58,564 nt of DNA from Pseudomonadota bacterium (GTDB lineage: Bacteria; Pseudomonadota; Gammaproteobacteria; Burkholderiales; Gallionellaceae). Positions within the stretch are counted from its first letter, which is position 1. The number at the start of each line of letters is the position of its first letter. The stretch spans positions 1 to 58,564 of the forward strand of contig JAJZSA010000008.1 of assembly GCA_021822115.1 (NCBI GenBank), in the 5' to 3' direction. Positions 19,057 through 26,816 of the stretch are shown here, piece by piece. Made by a program: the position numbers and the translations under genes. The notes below the pieces were generated by a model. It was not told the DNA's origin. It saw only the letters and a program-made list of their open reading frames with translations, and searched no databases.

Positions 19057-19090
19057 GACAAACGGCCACACTTCCGCGTGGCCGCCTGTC
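19057..19090 (-). terminator. Hairpin after mshQ, possible terminator
   Basis: A perfect 7-bp stem CGGCCAC (19063-19069) / GTGGCCG (19078-19084) with an 8-base loop, extended by GACA (19057-19060) against TGTC (19087-19090). It lies 20 bp past the mshQ stop in the direction of transcription. The following T-run is short, so termination may be partial. It separates the mshE-Q block from mshI-N. Confidence 0.5.
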
Positions 19091-19109
19091 AGATCACCGA
19101 CACCGCGGA

Positions 19110-22100
19110 TCAACGCTCACGCAGGTAGATGAATTCCCTGCTGCCGCGATACACACCGAAGGTGGCCCGTCCCGATCCACTGGGCAGATACGCCGGCGCA
19201 TTCAGACCGATGTCCACGCTGCCCGTCTTGTTGGGTGCGGCCAACTGCAATGCGACGCTGCCGTTGGCAAGCGTCAGCACCCCACCGCCGACTACAGCGA
19301 TGTCTGCTGCCGTCAAGGGGCTGCTGACGATGCTCTTCACCAGATTGGTCGCTGTATCGAAACTACTGACGCTATCGCTGCCGTTCTTTGTCCAAGTGGT
19401 GCAGTTGCCAGCAGCCACGCCCGCGCAGTATTGCGCAGTGACCGTCAAGCTCAGTGGTAACTTCTCGCTGCCATAGGCATTGCTCAGATTGAGACGCCCT
19501 TGCACTACCTTGAGACCGCTTTCCGTACCCGCGCTGGAATCGACAGTGGCCCCACTGATCGTGGCCGATGCGCGCAATGTGACATCGGTGGGTGCCGTCG
19601 TAGCATTGAAAGTATAAGCCGGCAGGCTCGATGTGGTACCGACACCACCAGCAAAGTTGGCTGCCGCCAGGGTCGTATTGCTCAAGGTACCGACTGCGCC
19701 CACGCCAGCCGCATCACTCAAGGTCACGCTCTGGGCATAAGTGCCTTGATAGTTCTTGGTGACACAGGAGTCAGTGGCCGGATCGAAAGTACCGACCGGG
19801 GGCAGAGTACATCCCGAGGTGTTGCGCGCCACCGTTTGCATCGTGAAGGCCTGACCGGAATACACCATGCCACTCGCACCATAGGCATTGGCGGGACAGG
19901 TCAAACCGCTCGCGCAGTTCATCGGCACGATGGCAGGAGCGGTACCCGTCTGCTTAATCCAGGTATCGAAATGGTCAGGGATGAAGGTACTGGCGGCGGC
20001 TGTTGCTCCAGTCGCGCTATTGCCAGTCCCCAGATAGTCGGCACTGCTCAATACTGCATCGATGGTGATCGCGCCTACTTCACTCCAGGCGAGGTTGCTC
20101 ACGCTGGCCACACCATTGCTGAACGAGCCACCAGCGATCACCCGATTCACCAGTGCCGGGTTCGCCCAAGTACCCGCTCCCATAGCCAATGTCGAACTCA
20201 GCGTCACGCCCTCAGGCGAGCTCTCGCGACCGAAGTTGGGCGTGGTATTACCAGCCGCATCCAGCGCTGTGATGGTAGCAGCGAATGCGGCACCCGCCTT
20301 GATCGGACTGGCCGTGACATTGGTGATGGAGAAAGAGGCCGGTGAAGCGATGAACGTACCGCCCGAGCTGGCCATCAATGCACCATTGGGCGCACTGCCG
20401 GTGGCATTCAACGTCGCCTGCCCCACGTCGGAATAAGTCAGAGACAGGTTGGCTTTGCCATTGGCATCGAACACCAGGTTGTAGGCTGTCGCCGTCGTCC
20501 CGACCGTGCCAGCATTGGGTGCCGCTGCCGCGCCGGTGGTGATCGCCAAGGTACGGCTACCGGTATTCGGATTCACATAGGCCAAGCTAAGATTGACCGC
20601 GTGAGTGACATCGGCATAGGCAGGCACGCACAGATTGTTGGTACCTGCCTGCTTCGCCTCGACACTAGCGATCACGGCGTTGCCCGCCATATGATTGGGC
20701 ACTGTCACCACATAACCAGCGGTGGAGAATGTCATCGCATTGGTGCAGGCCGCGACACTTGCAGCCGCCCCGGTGGTGGTGTTCTGGCATTGCACCCCAC
20801 CGGATGCGGTCGTCGTCGAGGTCAGGCTCAAGGTCGCCGTGCCGGCAGTGGTCTGCGCTACCGTGCTGCTGACCGGCCCGCTGACGGAGGTCGTCACCGA
20901 AGCACCGCCCGGCTGTAACGTCAGGGCGATACCATCCACATAGCTGGTACATGCGGCATTGGCGCACGCCGCCACCTGCACCGTCTGCGGCGAACAGGTC
21001 AATCCGTTGCTGGGATGCTGGATCAGGAAATGATCTACGGCACCGGCAGCACAAGTACCGAAGCTTGAGACCGCCGCAGCGACCTGCGGCGTGTAATTGA
21101 ACGTATTGTTACCCCAGGTCTCGATCACTCCGGGCGTATACAGCGAACCCGTGATGCTCACTCCGGTATGCAAGTCGAACTGCCCCGGCGCCAACCCCCA
21201 GTTAGGCCGTGGCGCATTGGCATCCAATACCGGCTGATACATGATGCCGGTGAATTGCACGTTATTGTTGAACTCGAAATAGGTCACCAGCGGATACAAC
21301 AGCAACTGCAGGTTGGCTGGATTACCGCCGGTGTTGATCTGCGCACTAGCTTGGAAACCGTTGTTGTTGTCACCGCCAGTGGTCCGCGCATTGCCATAGG
21401 TACCGGTCTGTTGCGTACCGATGAAGAGACGCACCAGTCCTGCCGGTGAAACCGTCAAGTTACCAGCGACCGTCAAACTATCGATGAAATAGTCACCCGG
21501 TGCGAACTGCAAGGTTGAACCGGTGTTACTGGTCAGATTCTGGATATAGGTCGGCGTCGTCCCACCGGAGAACACCGTGGTCTTGTTCTTGCCCACACTA
21601 ATGTTGGTATAGGAACCTGCCGCAACGGTGGCAGGATTGTTCAACGCACCATTGACGCCGGTGATCGTGGGGAAAGTAGCCGGATCCAGCGGCGGCAAAC
21701 TCGCCGTCACGGCCACGGTGGGGGAGGTCGAGACCCCCAAGGCATTCAATGTGCCGGTCGCTGCCACTGTCGTGCTGGGCGTGACCGTGGTGTTCACCAC
21801 ATTGGTGGTTCCACCATTGGTGTTCAACTGGAATCCAGTCTGCGAATAACCCAACGTAGTGCCATTGGTAAGCACGCTGGGCAAGGTGCCGCAGGCACCA
21901 CCTCCACCACCTCCGCCACCGCCGCCGCAAGCGGTAGACAGTCCGCTATATGCGCCGTTGTATGCGGTAGTGCATGAGTAGGTCACACCGCCGACCGTGA
22001 ATGAAGTACCTGCCGGCATGGTAATGTTGGTATTGGCCGGGATGGTAGCTGTTCCATTGACGGTGACCGAACTTCCCGTCGCCAGCGCGATGCCGACCGG

Positions 22101-22514
22101 ATTATTGATCAGCAGATTGTTGAATGTGACGTTGCCGGTAATGGTCTGCAACGCTTGCCCCACAAGCTGCACAGTCCCTGTGCCGGCGGTCAATGTCCCG
22201 TTCACCACCAGGTCCGCTCCGAGATTGAGCGTCCGGTTGCCATTAAAAGTCAAAGTGCCATTGATCGTAAGCGTGCCGATGGTGGCCGTATTCTGATCGA
22301 CCGTCACCGTATCCCCAGCAAGCACATTTACCAGGAACTGGTCCTGCGGGATCGATCGGCAATTGTTGTTATTGCTCCAGGTGGAGCTACTCGACCAGTT
22401 GCCGCCATTGTTCCTGGAAGTACATGTGGCCGCCTCTGCCGTCATACTGAGCACCAAGCCCGCCACCACGGCGAGCACACATACCATCTTGTGTATCGAT
22501 CCTGTCATCTGCAT
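19110..22514 (-). CDS. mshQ: MshQ-like large secreted protein (DUF6701 type), probable pilus tip or surface adhesin
   Basis: About 1134 residues from the ATG at 22514 (GGAGAG just before; 22526 and 22508 are alternative ATGs). Signal peptide ending TAEA|ATC. The N-terminal third is Ser/Thr/Asn-rich with NWSSSSTW-type repeats and short beta-strand repeats (TLTINGTLTFNG). Ten consecutive glycines flanked by Cys (coding 21897-21926) form a hinge. The C-terminal half has the long beta-rich region and the closing FGVYRGSREFIYLRE characteristic of MshQ/DUF6701 proteins. Inferred to be exported to the pilus or surface; ligand unknown. Low-complexity composition sets it apart from its neighbours. Confidence 0.85.
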   Translation of the reverse strand: MQMTGSIHKMVCVLAVVAGLVLSMTAEAATCTSRNNGGNWSSSSTWSNNNNCRSIPQDQFLVNVLAGDTVTVDQNTATIGTLTINGTLTFNGNRTLNLGADLVVNGTLTAGTGTVQLVGQALQTITGNVTFNNLLINNPVGIALATGSSVTVNGTATIPANTNITMPAGTSFTVGGVTYSCTTAYNGAYSGLSTACGGGGGGGGGGACGTLPSVLTNGTTLGYSQTGFQLNTNGGTTNVVNTTVTPSTTVAATGTLNALGVSTSPTVAVTASLPPLDPATFPTITGVNGALNNPATVAAGSYTNISVGKNKTTVFSGGTTPTYIQNLTSNTGSTLQFAPGDYFIDSLTVAGNLTVSPAGLVRLFIGTQQTGTYGNARTTGGDNNNGFQASAQINTGGNPANLQLLLYPLVTYFEFNNNVQFTGIMYQPVLDANAPRPNWGLAPGQFDLHTGVSITGSLYTPGVIETWGNNTFNYTPQVAAAVSSFGTCAAGAVDHFLIQHPSNGLTCSPQTVQVAACANAACTSYVDGIALTLQPGGASVTTSVSGPVSSTVAQTTAGTATLSLTSTTTASGGVQCQNTTTGAAASVAACTNAMTFSTAGYVVTVPNHMAGNAVIASVEAKQAGTNNLCVPAYADVTHAVNLSLAYVNPNTGSRTLAITTGAAAAPNAGTVGTTATAYNLVFDANGKANLSLTYSDVGQATLNATGSAPNGALMASSGGTFIASPASFSITNVTASPIKAGAAFAATITALDAAGNTTPNFGRESSPEGVTLSSTLAMGAGTWANPALVNRVIAGGSFSNGVASVSNLAWSEVGAITIDAVLSSADYLGTGNSATGATAAASTFIPDHFDTWIKQTGTAPAIVPMNCASGLTCPANAYGASGMVYSGQAFTMQTVARNTSGCTLPPVGTFDPATDSCVTKNYQGTYAQSVTLSDAAGVGAVGTLSNTTLAAANFAGGVGTTSSLPAYTFNATTAPTDVTLRASATISGATVDSSAGTESGLKVVQGRLNLSNAYGSEKLPLSLTVTAQYCAGVAAGNCTTWTKNGSDSVSSFDTATNLVKSIVSSPLTAADIAVVGGGVLTLANGSVALQLAAPNKTGSVDIGLNAPAYLPSGSGRATFGVYRGSREFIYLRER

Positions 22515-22718
22515 GTCTCTCTCCATTTTTCCGCTGCGCTGCCACTATCTCGATGACAACCCTATAAACGGTCGCGATTCTATCTCGCCCAGCTTACCAA
22601 GACATCTTTGAGCAAGCTTTATGCCAATAGAAATGCCAAGGTTTGCGCCCACTACAGGCATTGTTCATCACACCATTGACCAGAGCCGGACATACACGTC
22701 GAGCTTGTCGAGTATCGG

Positions 22719-23153
22719 TCACCGCGCCAGCTTCACGCCCACCTGCCGCTCCACATAATTCGCATCGCCCGGCGCGCCGCCGGCGGTGGCGGTAGCTGTC
22801 ACGTCGTAGACCCACACCGTGCTGGTACCTTCCACGGCCGAACTCGGCACACAAGCGACCGCGACCGCAAAGGGCGCGAGCGTACCCCCTAGTGCACCGC
22901 TCGGCGATCCAACACCAAGCGTAGTGGCACAGGCGGTCGCCGCCGCAGCGCTGGCCGGGCTCTGCGCCACCTGGAAAACCGCCCAATCGATGCCGGCACG
23001 CGCGGCCTGGTAGGCGCGCGCGCCCATCACGTCCTGCGCCAGCGTCTGATGCTGCGAGGTAGAGAAGGTGACCATCGCCACGCCGAGGAAAGACAACACC
23101 ACCAGCAGGAAGATGGCCGTCACGATGCTGAAACCGCGCTGCATGGCTCTCAT
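22719..23153 (-). CDS. mshP: MSHA minor pilin-like protein MshP
   Basis: 144 residues. It has the MshP N-terminus RGFSIVTAIFLLVVLSFLG, a prepilin-like leader that lacks the usual Glu5, as is common for MshP. The remainder is Ala-rich with two spaced cysteines (ACATTLG, VACVPSS). The start overlaps the mshO stop by 4 bp. About 200 bp without a recognisable feature separate it from mshQ. Probable component of the pilus-priming complex. Confidence 0.85.
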   Translation of the reverse strand: MRAMQRGFSIVTAIFLLVVLSFLGVAMVTFSTSQHQTLAQDVMGARAYQAARAGIDWAVFQVAQSPASAAAATACATTLGVGSPSGALGGTLAPFAVAVACVPSSAVEGTSTVWVYDVTATATAGGAPGDANYVERQVGVKLAR

Positions 23154-24007
23154 GGCGCATTACTCACATGGATCTCGTTGAATAGGCTCACGCTCTCATT
23201 GGCCTGCGTGAGGGTGAGATGGATCTCCACCAGACCGAAGCGCTGGTTGACGGCGGCATAGCTGATGGCGCAACCGCTCACATTGTTGGCCAGCAGTGCA
23301 GACGAACCGCCCACCGGAGCGGCCTGTGTTGCATTGAACCCATATTTCCAGTGGCGCACCAGTTTCGCCTGGCCGTTGCCATTGGCGTCCAACGCGCCCA
23401 GCGTACCTTCGCACGCATAGGTCACTGCATCCTGCGTGCCATCCACCACATCGAAACGTTGCGACGGAGGATCGGCATCCCACAGGCGGGCCGAGGCGGG
23501 CAGCGGATTGGTGGTGGCCGTCACGCTGATGTTGTTCACGGTGCCGGCGGCAGCCACCGTGCGCCGGATGCTGGCCGCATTGGTTGTCGCCAGGTAAGGC
23601 GGATTGCCATCCGATTGAGTGCTGCCCACCACGATGTGGTCGCCGACCACCACGGTGATGGCACTGCCGAGCACATCGAAGGTGGCATCGGGCACAGAAA
23701 AATCCAGGGTATCGCCCGGCGCGATGGCGCGATAACGTCCGCCATCCGTGGTCGGCAAGAACTCCACGCACGGCACACCGCAACCCGCGGTGCGGATACT
23801 GTTGGGCACTGCGGTACGGATGTCGCGCGCCAGACGGCGCACAGCGGTATCGGCGACATCGGTCAACTCGGCGCGGCGCGCGCTGTCCACATAGCCTTGC
23901 ATCGGCGCGCGGATGAACACCGCCACGATGCCGGCGATGATGCCGGTGATGACGATCACCACGATCATCTCCACCAGCGTGAAACCATTCTGGTTATGCG
24001 CGCGCAT
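23150..24007 (-). CDS. mshO: MSHA minor pilin MshO
   Basis: 285 residues with the prepilin site NG|FTLVEMIVVIVITGIIAG (Glu5 present) and a long first helix, then the MshO-type region VADTAVRRLARDIRTAVPNSIR and CGVPCVEFLP. Four or more Cys suggest disulfides. Family: minor pilin of the GspJ/PilW kind, probably at the pilus tip. The start shares one base with the mshD stop. Confidence 0.9.
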   Translation of the reverse strand: MRAHNQNGFTLVEMIVVIVITGIIAGIVAVFIRAPMQGYVDSARRAELTDVADTAVRRLARDIRTAVPNSIRTAGCGVPCVEFLPTTDGGRYRAIAPGDTLDFSVPDATFDVLGSAITVVVGDHIVVGSTQSDGNPPYLATTNAASIRRTVAAAGTVNNISVTATTNPLPASARLWDADPPSQRFDVVDGTQDAVTYACEGTLGALDANGNGQAKLVRHWKYGFNATQAAPVGGSSALLANNVSGCAISYAAVNQRFGLVEIHLTLTQANESVSLFNEIHVSNAP

Positions 24008-24480
24008 CAGTAAGCCGTCCTGTAACCATCGACCGCGACGGTGGCGCCTTGCGGATCGGTCACCGCCACCGTGATGCGCACCGCACTCCCCGCCACAACT
24101 GTCCCCAAGGCTTCCGACGTGACGGTGACGGTGGCCGTATACGCGGCCAGCCCCACGTCATTACCCCCCAGATCCTTGATGCCGGCCATGGTGAAGCCGT
24201 TGTAATCACCCACCACATGGTATTCGCTGGCGCGATTGGCCGCGGTCACTGCATTGGTCGCACCGGCCGTCGAAACGAAATCCTGCAACTCCACTTCTTC
24301 CAGCAACGACTCGGCGACCGCCAGTGCCTGCTTGTGGATGAGCGGATCGGCGCTGTGCGCCGTCACCTGGTTCATCACCGACAGGATACCGGTGAGCGCC
24401 ACGCTGATGATGACGATGAAGACGATCAGCTCGACCAGGCTGACCCCGCGTTGAGAAACTGGACGGTCACTGATGCACAT
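24007..24480 (-). CDS. mshD: MSHA minor pilin MshD
   Basis: 157 residues from the ATG at 24480; an upstream start (24516) adds a basic stretch that overlaps mshC and was rejected. Leader then RG|VSLVELIVFIVIISVALTG with Glu5, and the conserved QALAVAESLLEEVELQDF after the helix. GspI/PilV-like minor pilin. Overlaps mshC by 14 bp and mshO by one base. Confidence 0.88.
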   Translation of the reverse strand: MCISDRPVSQRGVSLVELIVFIVIISVALTGILSVMNQVTAHSADPLIHKQALAVAESLLEEVELQDFVSTAGATNAVTAANRASEYHVVGDYNGFTMAGIKDLGGNDVGLAAYTATVTVTSEALGTVVAGSAVRITVAVTDPQGATVAVDGYRTAY

Positions 24481-24928
24481 AACCCGTCTCCGCCACGACG
24501 AAGATGTGCGGCGCATAGCCGCTCACCGTGATGTCCTGCGCCGCACTGGGGCGACCCAGAAAATCGAAATTGAAATTAGCCCCCCCAGCCAGCGTCACAT
24601 CGGCCGAAGGAGAATTGATCACGAAAGGCGTGACACCCGTTGGACTCGTCAGCGCACCGCCGCAAGCGCTGGTTGCGCCCTGTGTCAGCGTGATGCTGTT
24701 CGCCGTGAACGCCACACACACGAAGCGATGCTGCGCGATGGCGATCTTCTGCGCCTGGCGCAGAGTAGCGATGACCTGATCATGGAAGCCGCGACTGTCG
24801 AAGGTGTTGCGGTCGAAGAAGCGCGGCAGGGCAACAACTGACATGATCCCAACCACTAATAGAACTGCAATCAGCTCAACAAGCGTGAATCCAGATTCAA
24901 ATTTGGTCGCCTCGCTTTTATTTTCCAT
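24467..24928 (-). CDS. mshC: MSHA minor pilin MshC
   Basis: 153 residues from the ATG at 24928. Prepilin site SG|FTLVELIAVLLVVGIMSVVA with Glu5, then the GspH-like FDRNTFDSRGFHDQVIATLRQAQKIAIAQ region (quoted in part) and a disulfide-capable VCVAF...SACGG pair. It lies after a strong terminator that follows mshA, so its expression depends on read-through. Local DNA is more AT-rich than the rest of the locus at its 5' end. Confidence 0.88.
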   Translation of the reverse strand: MENKSEATKFESGFTLVELIAVLLVVGIMSVVALPRFFDRNTFDSRGFHDQVIATLRQAQKIAIAQHRFVCVAFTANSITLTQGATSACGGALTSPTGVTPFVINSPSADVTLAGGANFNFDFLGRPSAAQDITVSGYAPHIFVVAETGYVHQ

Positions 24929-24964
24929 TAAGCACTTCTCGGGAAAATTAATATTAGCTAAAAC

Positions 24965-24989
24965 GAGAGGGGGCTTAACGCCCCCTCTC
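24965..24989 (-). terminator. Intrinsic terminator/attenuator between mshA and mshC
   Basis: A perfect 10-bp stem: GAGAGGGGGC (24965-24974) and GCCCCCTCTC (24980-24989) around a 5-base loop. On the minus strand the stem is followed by GTTTTAGC and further A/T-rich sequence. It begins 22 bp after the mshA stop. It should end most mshA transcripts and let a minority read through to mshC-D-O-P-Q, matching the high pilin to low minor-pilin ratio expected. Confidence 0.85.
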
Positions 24990-25011
24990 ACTCTCACTTA
25001 TTTAGCGCAGA

Positions 25012-25434
25012 TTAACAACCAGAGGATGTCAATGTATAGGTTGGCGAGGCGCCAGAAGCTGTTGGTTCAACATATTGCAATGTACAACCTGTCTGCAAAG
25101 CCCAAGTGTCCGTCGTATATGTTGTGCCAGCTTTATCCTGAAGCAATGTATCAATTGATGTCTTAGCTGGGTACCCGTAAACCAAATTGACCGAACCCAC
25201 ACCTGTAACCGTCATGGTCGCTGTTGCAGCATTCACGTCAACACCCTTGGCCAAGGCGGTTCCATAAGCCATAGTCGCTGCCGACTGTACCGAGCCCTGC
25301 AGACCTTTCAGTACTGCAATCCGCGCTTCCGTACTAACTCCAACAAACTTCGGCAGCGCCGTCGCCGCCAAAATACCCAGAATCACAATCACCACGATCA
25401 GTTCGATCAGCGTAAAACCTTGTTGACGTTTCAT
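25012..25434 (-). CDS. mshA: Major MSHA pilin MshA
   Basis: 140 residues from the ATG at 25434 (AGGAG seven bases upstream). Short leader MKRQQG then FTLIELIVVIVILGILAATALPKF with Glu5, the classic type IVa pilin helix, followed by an MshA-type ARIAVLKGLQGSVQSAATMAYG. The C-terminal pair of Cys (CTLQYV...SSGC) forms the D-region disulfide loop and is the last residue. A Ser/Thr-rich D loop could be a site for O-glycosylation by the PglL homologue near 33 kb (inference). It is flanked by its own promoter-like site and a terminator. Confidence 0.92.
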   Translation of the reverse strand: MKRQQGFTLIELIVVIVILGILAATALPKFVGVSTEARIAVLKGLQGSVQSAATMAYGTALAKGVDVNAATATMTVTGVGSVNLVYGYPAKTSIDTLLQDKAGTTYTTDTWALQTGCTLQYVEPTASGASPTYTLTSSGC

Positions 25435-25454
25435 TTCACTCTCCTTGAGATGTT

Positions 25455-25556
25455 GGGGCCGCAGCCCCGCTACTGGAATGTCCGCTGGGCCAAGATGGCC
25501 GCAGCCATCCATCCCGGGACGCGGCCAATATAAGCCAACAATCACGGCCTTAGCAA
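25455..25556 (-). promoter_or_regulatory. Promoter and two-hairpin 5' leader of mshA
   Basis: Minus strand: TTGCTA (25556-25551), 18-bp spacer, TATATT (25532-25527, 5 of 6 matches). The predicted leader of about 85 bases contains two hairpins with the same plus-strand loop CGCA: GATGGC/GCCATC (25494-25499 and 25504-25509) and GGGGC/GCCCC (25455-25459 and 25464-25468). The second ends about 20 bases before the ATG, just ahead of the Shine-Dalgarno. They could stabilise the pilin mRNA or be bound by a regulator. Confidence 0.45.
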
Positions 25557-25593
25557 CCTTAACTTACATTCAACCTGAACTGCGCCGCGCATT

Positions 25594-26217
25594 TCAGGCC
25601 CAACTGTCGGCCCACAGCAACAGCATGAGCAGGGTGTAAAGACCGCCAGCAAGCAGGAAGATGCCGATCTGGCGCGCGTGACGCTCGACGTAGATTTCCA
25701 TGGTGTCGCGCGGCACTTCCAGCGGTTTCAGCGCCTGGCGCAGCGACAGCCATTGGTTGGCCTGCGTCTCGAAGCCGCGCAAGGTGCTGGGACGGAACAG
25801 GATGAACAGCGCAGCCAGCAAGGCACACACCCCGCCGATGAACGCACTCAATACCAGCGCATCGAGCATGGCTTCGGCCAAGGCCTGCGGATAAGCCAGG
25901 CGCTGCGCCAGTCCGCGCACGATGTCCGCGCGATCCAGCGCTACCGAGAAGTAGTACAGGATGAACAAGGCACCGCCGGCCAGGGCTGCACCCGATAGAC
26001 GTCGGTGGCGATAGATCCAAGGGTCGAGGGTGATGCGTCGTTCCAGTTGTCGATCCAGGTGACGCGTGGAGACCCAGCGATTCAGGCAGCTGCTGATGCG
26101 CTGCAAGCGGTCGCGATAGAACAGCAGCAGGGCGCCGACCAGCATGCCGGCGACGCTGCCCAGCAGCAGGAACAGGAAAGCCGCTTGCAACAACCAGGAT
26201 TGGATCAACGGATTCAT
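25594..26217 (-). CDS. Unrecognised four-helix membrane protein inside the msh operon
   Basis: 207 residues from the ATG at 26217 (GGAG eight bases upstream; a GTG at 26226 overlaps the previous stop). Four hydrophobic helices are visible: about residues 10-33, 73-90, 115-140 and 185-203, with a basic loop holding RHLDRQLERRITLDPW. No known domain is recognised. It lies between the pilin-like gene and mshA, where Vibrio carries mshF/mshB; it does not look like either. A role in pilin handling is only implied by position. Confidence 0.75.
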   Translation of the reverse strand: MNPLIQSWLLQAAFLFLLLGSVAGMLVGALLLFYRDRLQRISSCLNRWVSTRHLDRQLERRITLDPWIYRHRRLSGAALAGGALFILYYFSVALDRADIVRGLAQRLAYPQALAEAMLDALVLSAFIGGVCALLAALFILFRPSTLRGFETQANQWLSLRQALKPLEVPRDTMEIYVERHARQIGIFLLAGGLYTLLMLLLWADSWA

Positions 26218-26222
26218 CGTAT

Positions 26223-26816
26223 TCACTCCAGCCAGTGGTAGGGGGCGACAGGTTCGAACAGGGCCGATGCCAGTTCCTGCTGCGCGGGCCGGCCCAGCGC
26301 AGGTTCATAGCCGAGACGCACACGGAAGCGTATCCAGCGCTTGCCATCGACACCCGGCACGAAGTTATCCGACTGGTTCAAGACGTAGATGAGTTCGTGT
26401 GACTTGAGATCGAACATCCAGTTGCCGGGACGTACCGCGCCGGGCGACGGATCGAAGAACTCACCCGCATAGTTGGGCGGCATCTTCTGCAACCAGGTCA
26501 GCGGATTGTCGGTTGCCAGGTGGGCCAGCTCCTGCGGAGAGGCCGCGCCGCGCACGTTCAAGGTGCCGTAGCGCAGCACCAGCGCACTCTGGATGGCGGC
26601 TGCGACCTGTTCCATCGCGGCTTTCTCCGCCTGTTCCTGATATTGCGGCACGCGCGTCAGGAACAGCCCGGCCATCACCACGATGATGGTGATGACGATG
26701 ACCAGCTCGATGAGGGTGAAGCCTTTGGAGGATACGGGATACGGGATACAGGATACAGGGCAATGCCAACCCCTCCCCGTATCCCGCATCCCGCATCCTG
26801 TATCCTGAACGCTCAT
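26223..26816 (-). CDS. Pilin-like (pseudopilin) protein of the MSHA locus with an unusual leader
   Basis: 197 residues from the ATG at 26816, which overlaps the mshG stop (ATGA). Prepilin site SSKG|FTLIELVIVITIIVVMAG with Glu5, followed by AMEQVAAAIQSALVLRYG and a Trp-rich C-terminal domain (GNWMFDLKSHELIYVLN). Resembles MshB/MshF in place but the identity is uncertain. The leader of 32 residues is far longer than the 6-10 usual for type IVa and is encoded entirely by an inverted heptamer repeat (26729-26806), suggesting the repeat replaced the original leader. A second ATG gives a 23-residue leader. Confidence 0.8.
   Translation of the reverse strand: MSVQDTGCGMRDTGRGWHCPVSCIPYPVSSKGFTLIELVIVITIIVVMAGLFLTRVPQYQEQAEKAAMEQVAAAIQSALVLRYGTLNVRGAASPQELAHLATDNPLTWLQKMPPNYAGEFFDPSPGAVRPGNWMFDLKSHELIYVLNQSDNFVPGVDGKRWIRFRVRLGYEPALGRPAQQELASALFEPVAPYHWLE
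26729..26806. repeat. Inverted repeat of tandem GGATACR heptamers within the pilin leader
   Basis: Plus strand: 26729-26760 reads AGGATACGGGATACGGGATA and on (four GGATACR units); 26777-26806 is the imperfect reverse complement (26 of 31 positions, all differences A/G). The 16 bases between form the loop. The whole element is inside the reading frame of the pilin-like gene, giving leader residues such as DTGCGMRDTGRG and CPVSCIPYPVSS. A strong mRNA hairpin right after the start codon would be expected. Confidence 0.9.

Noticed and set aside
25434..25545. N-terminal extension of mshA up to 25545
   Set aside because: It would translate the two leader hairpins and destroy the standard short prepilin leader; the ATG at 25434 has a strong Shine-Dalgarno.
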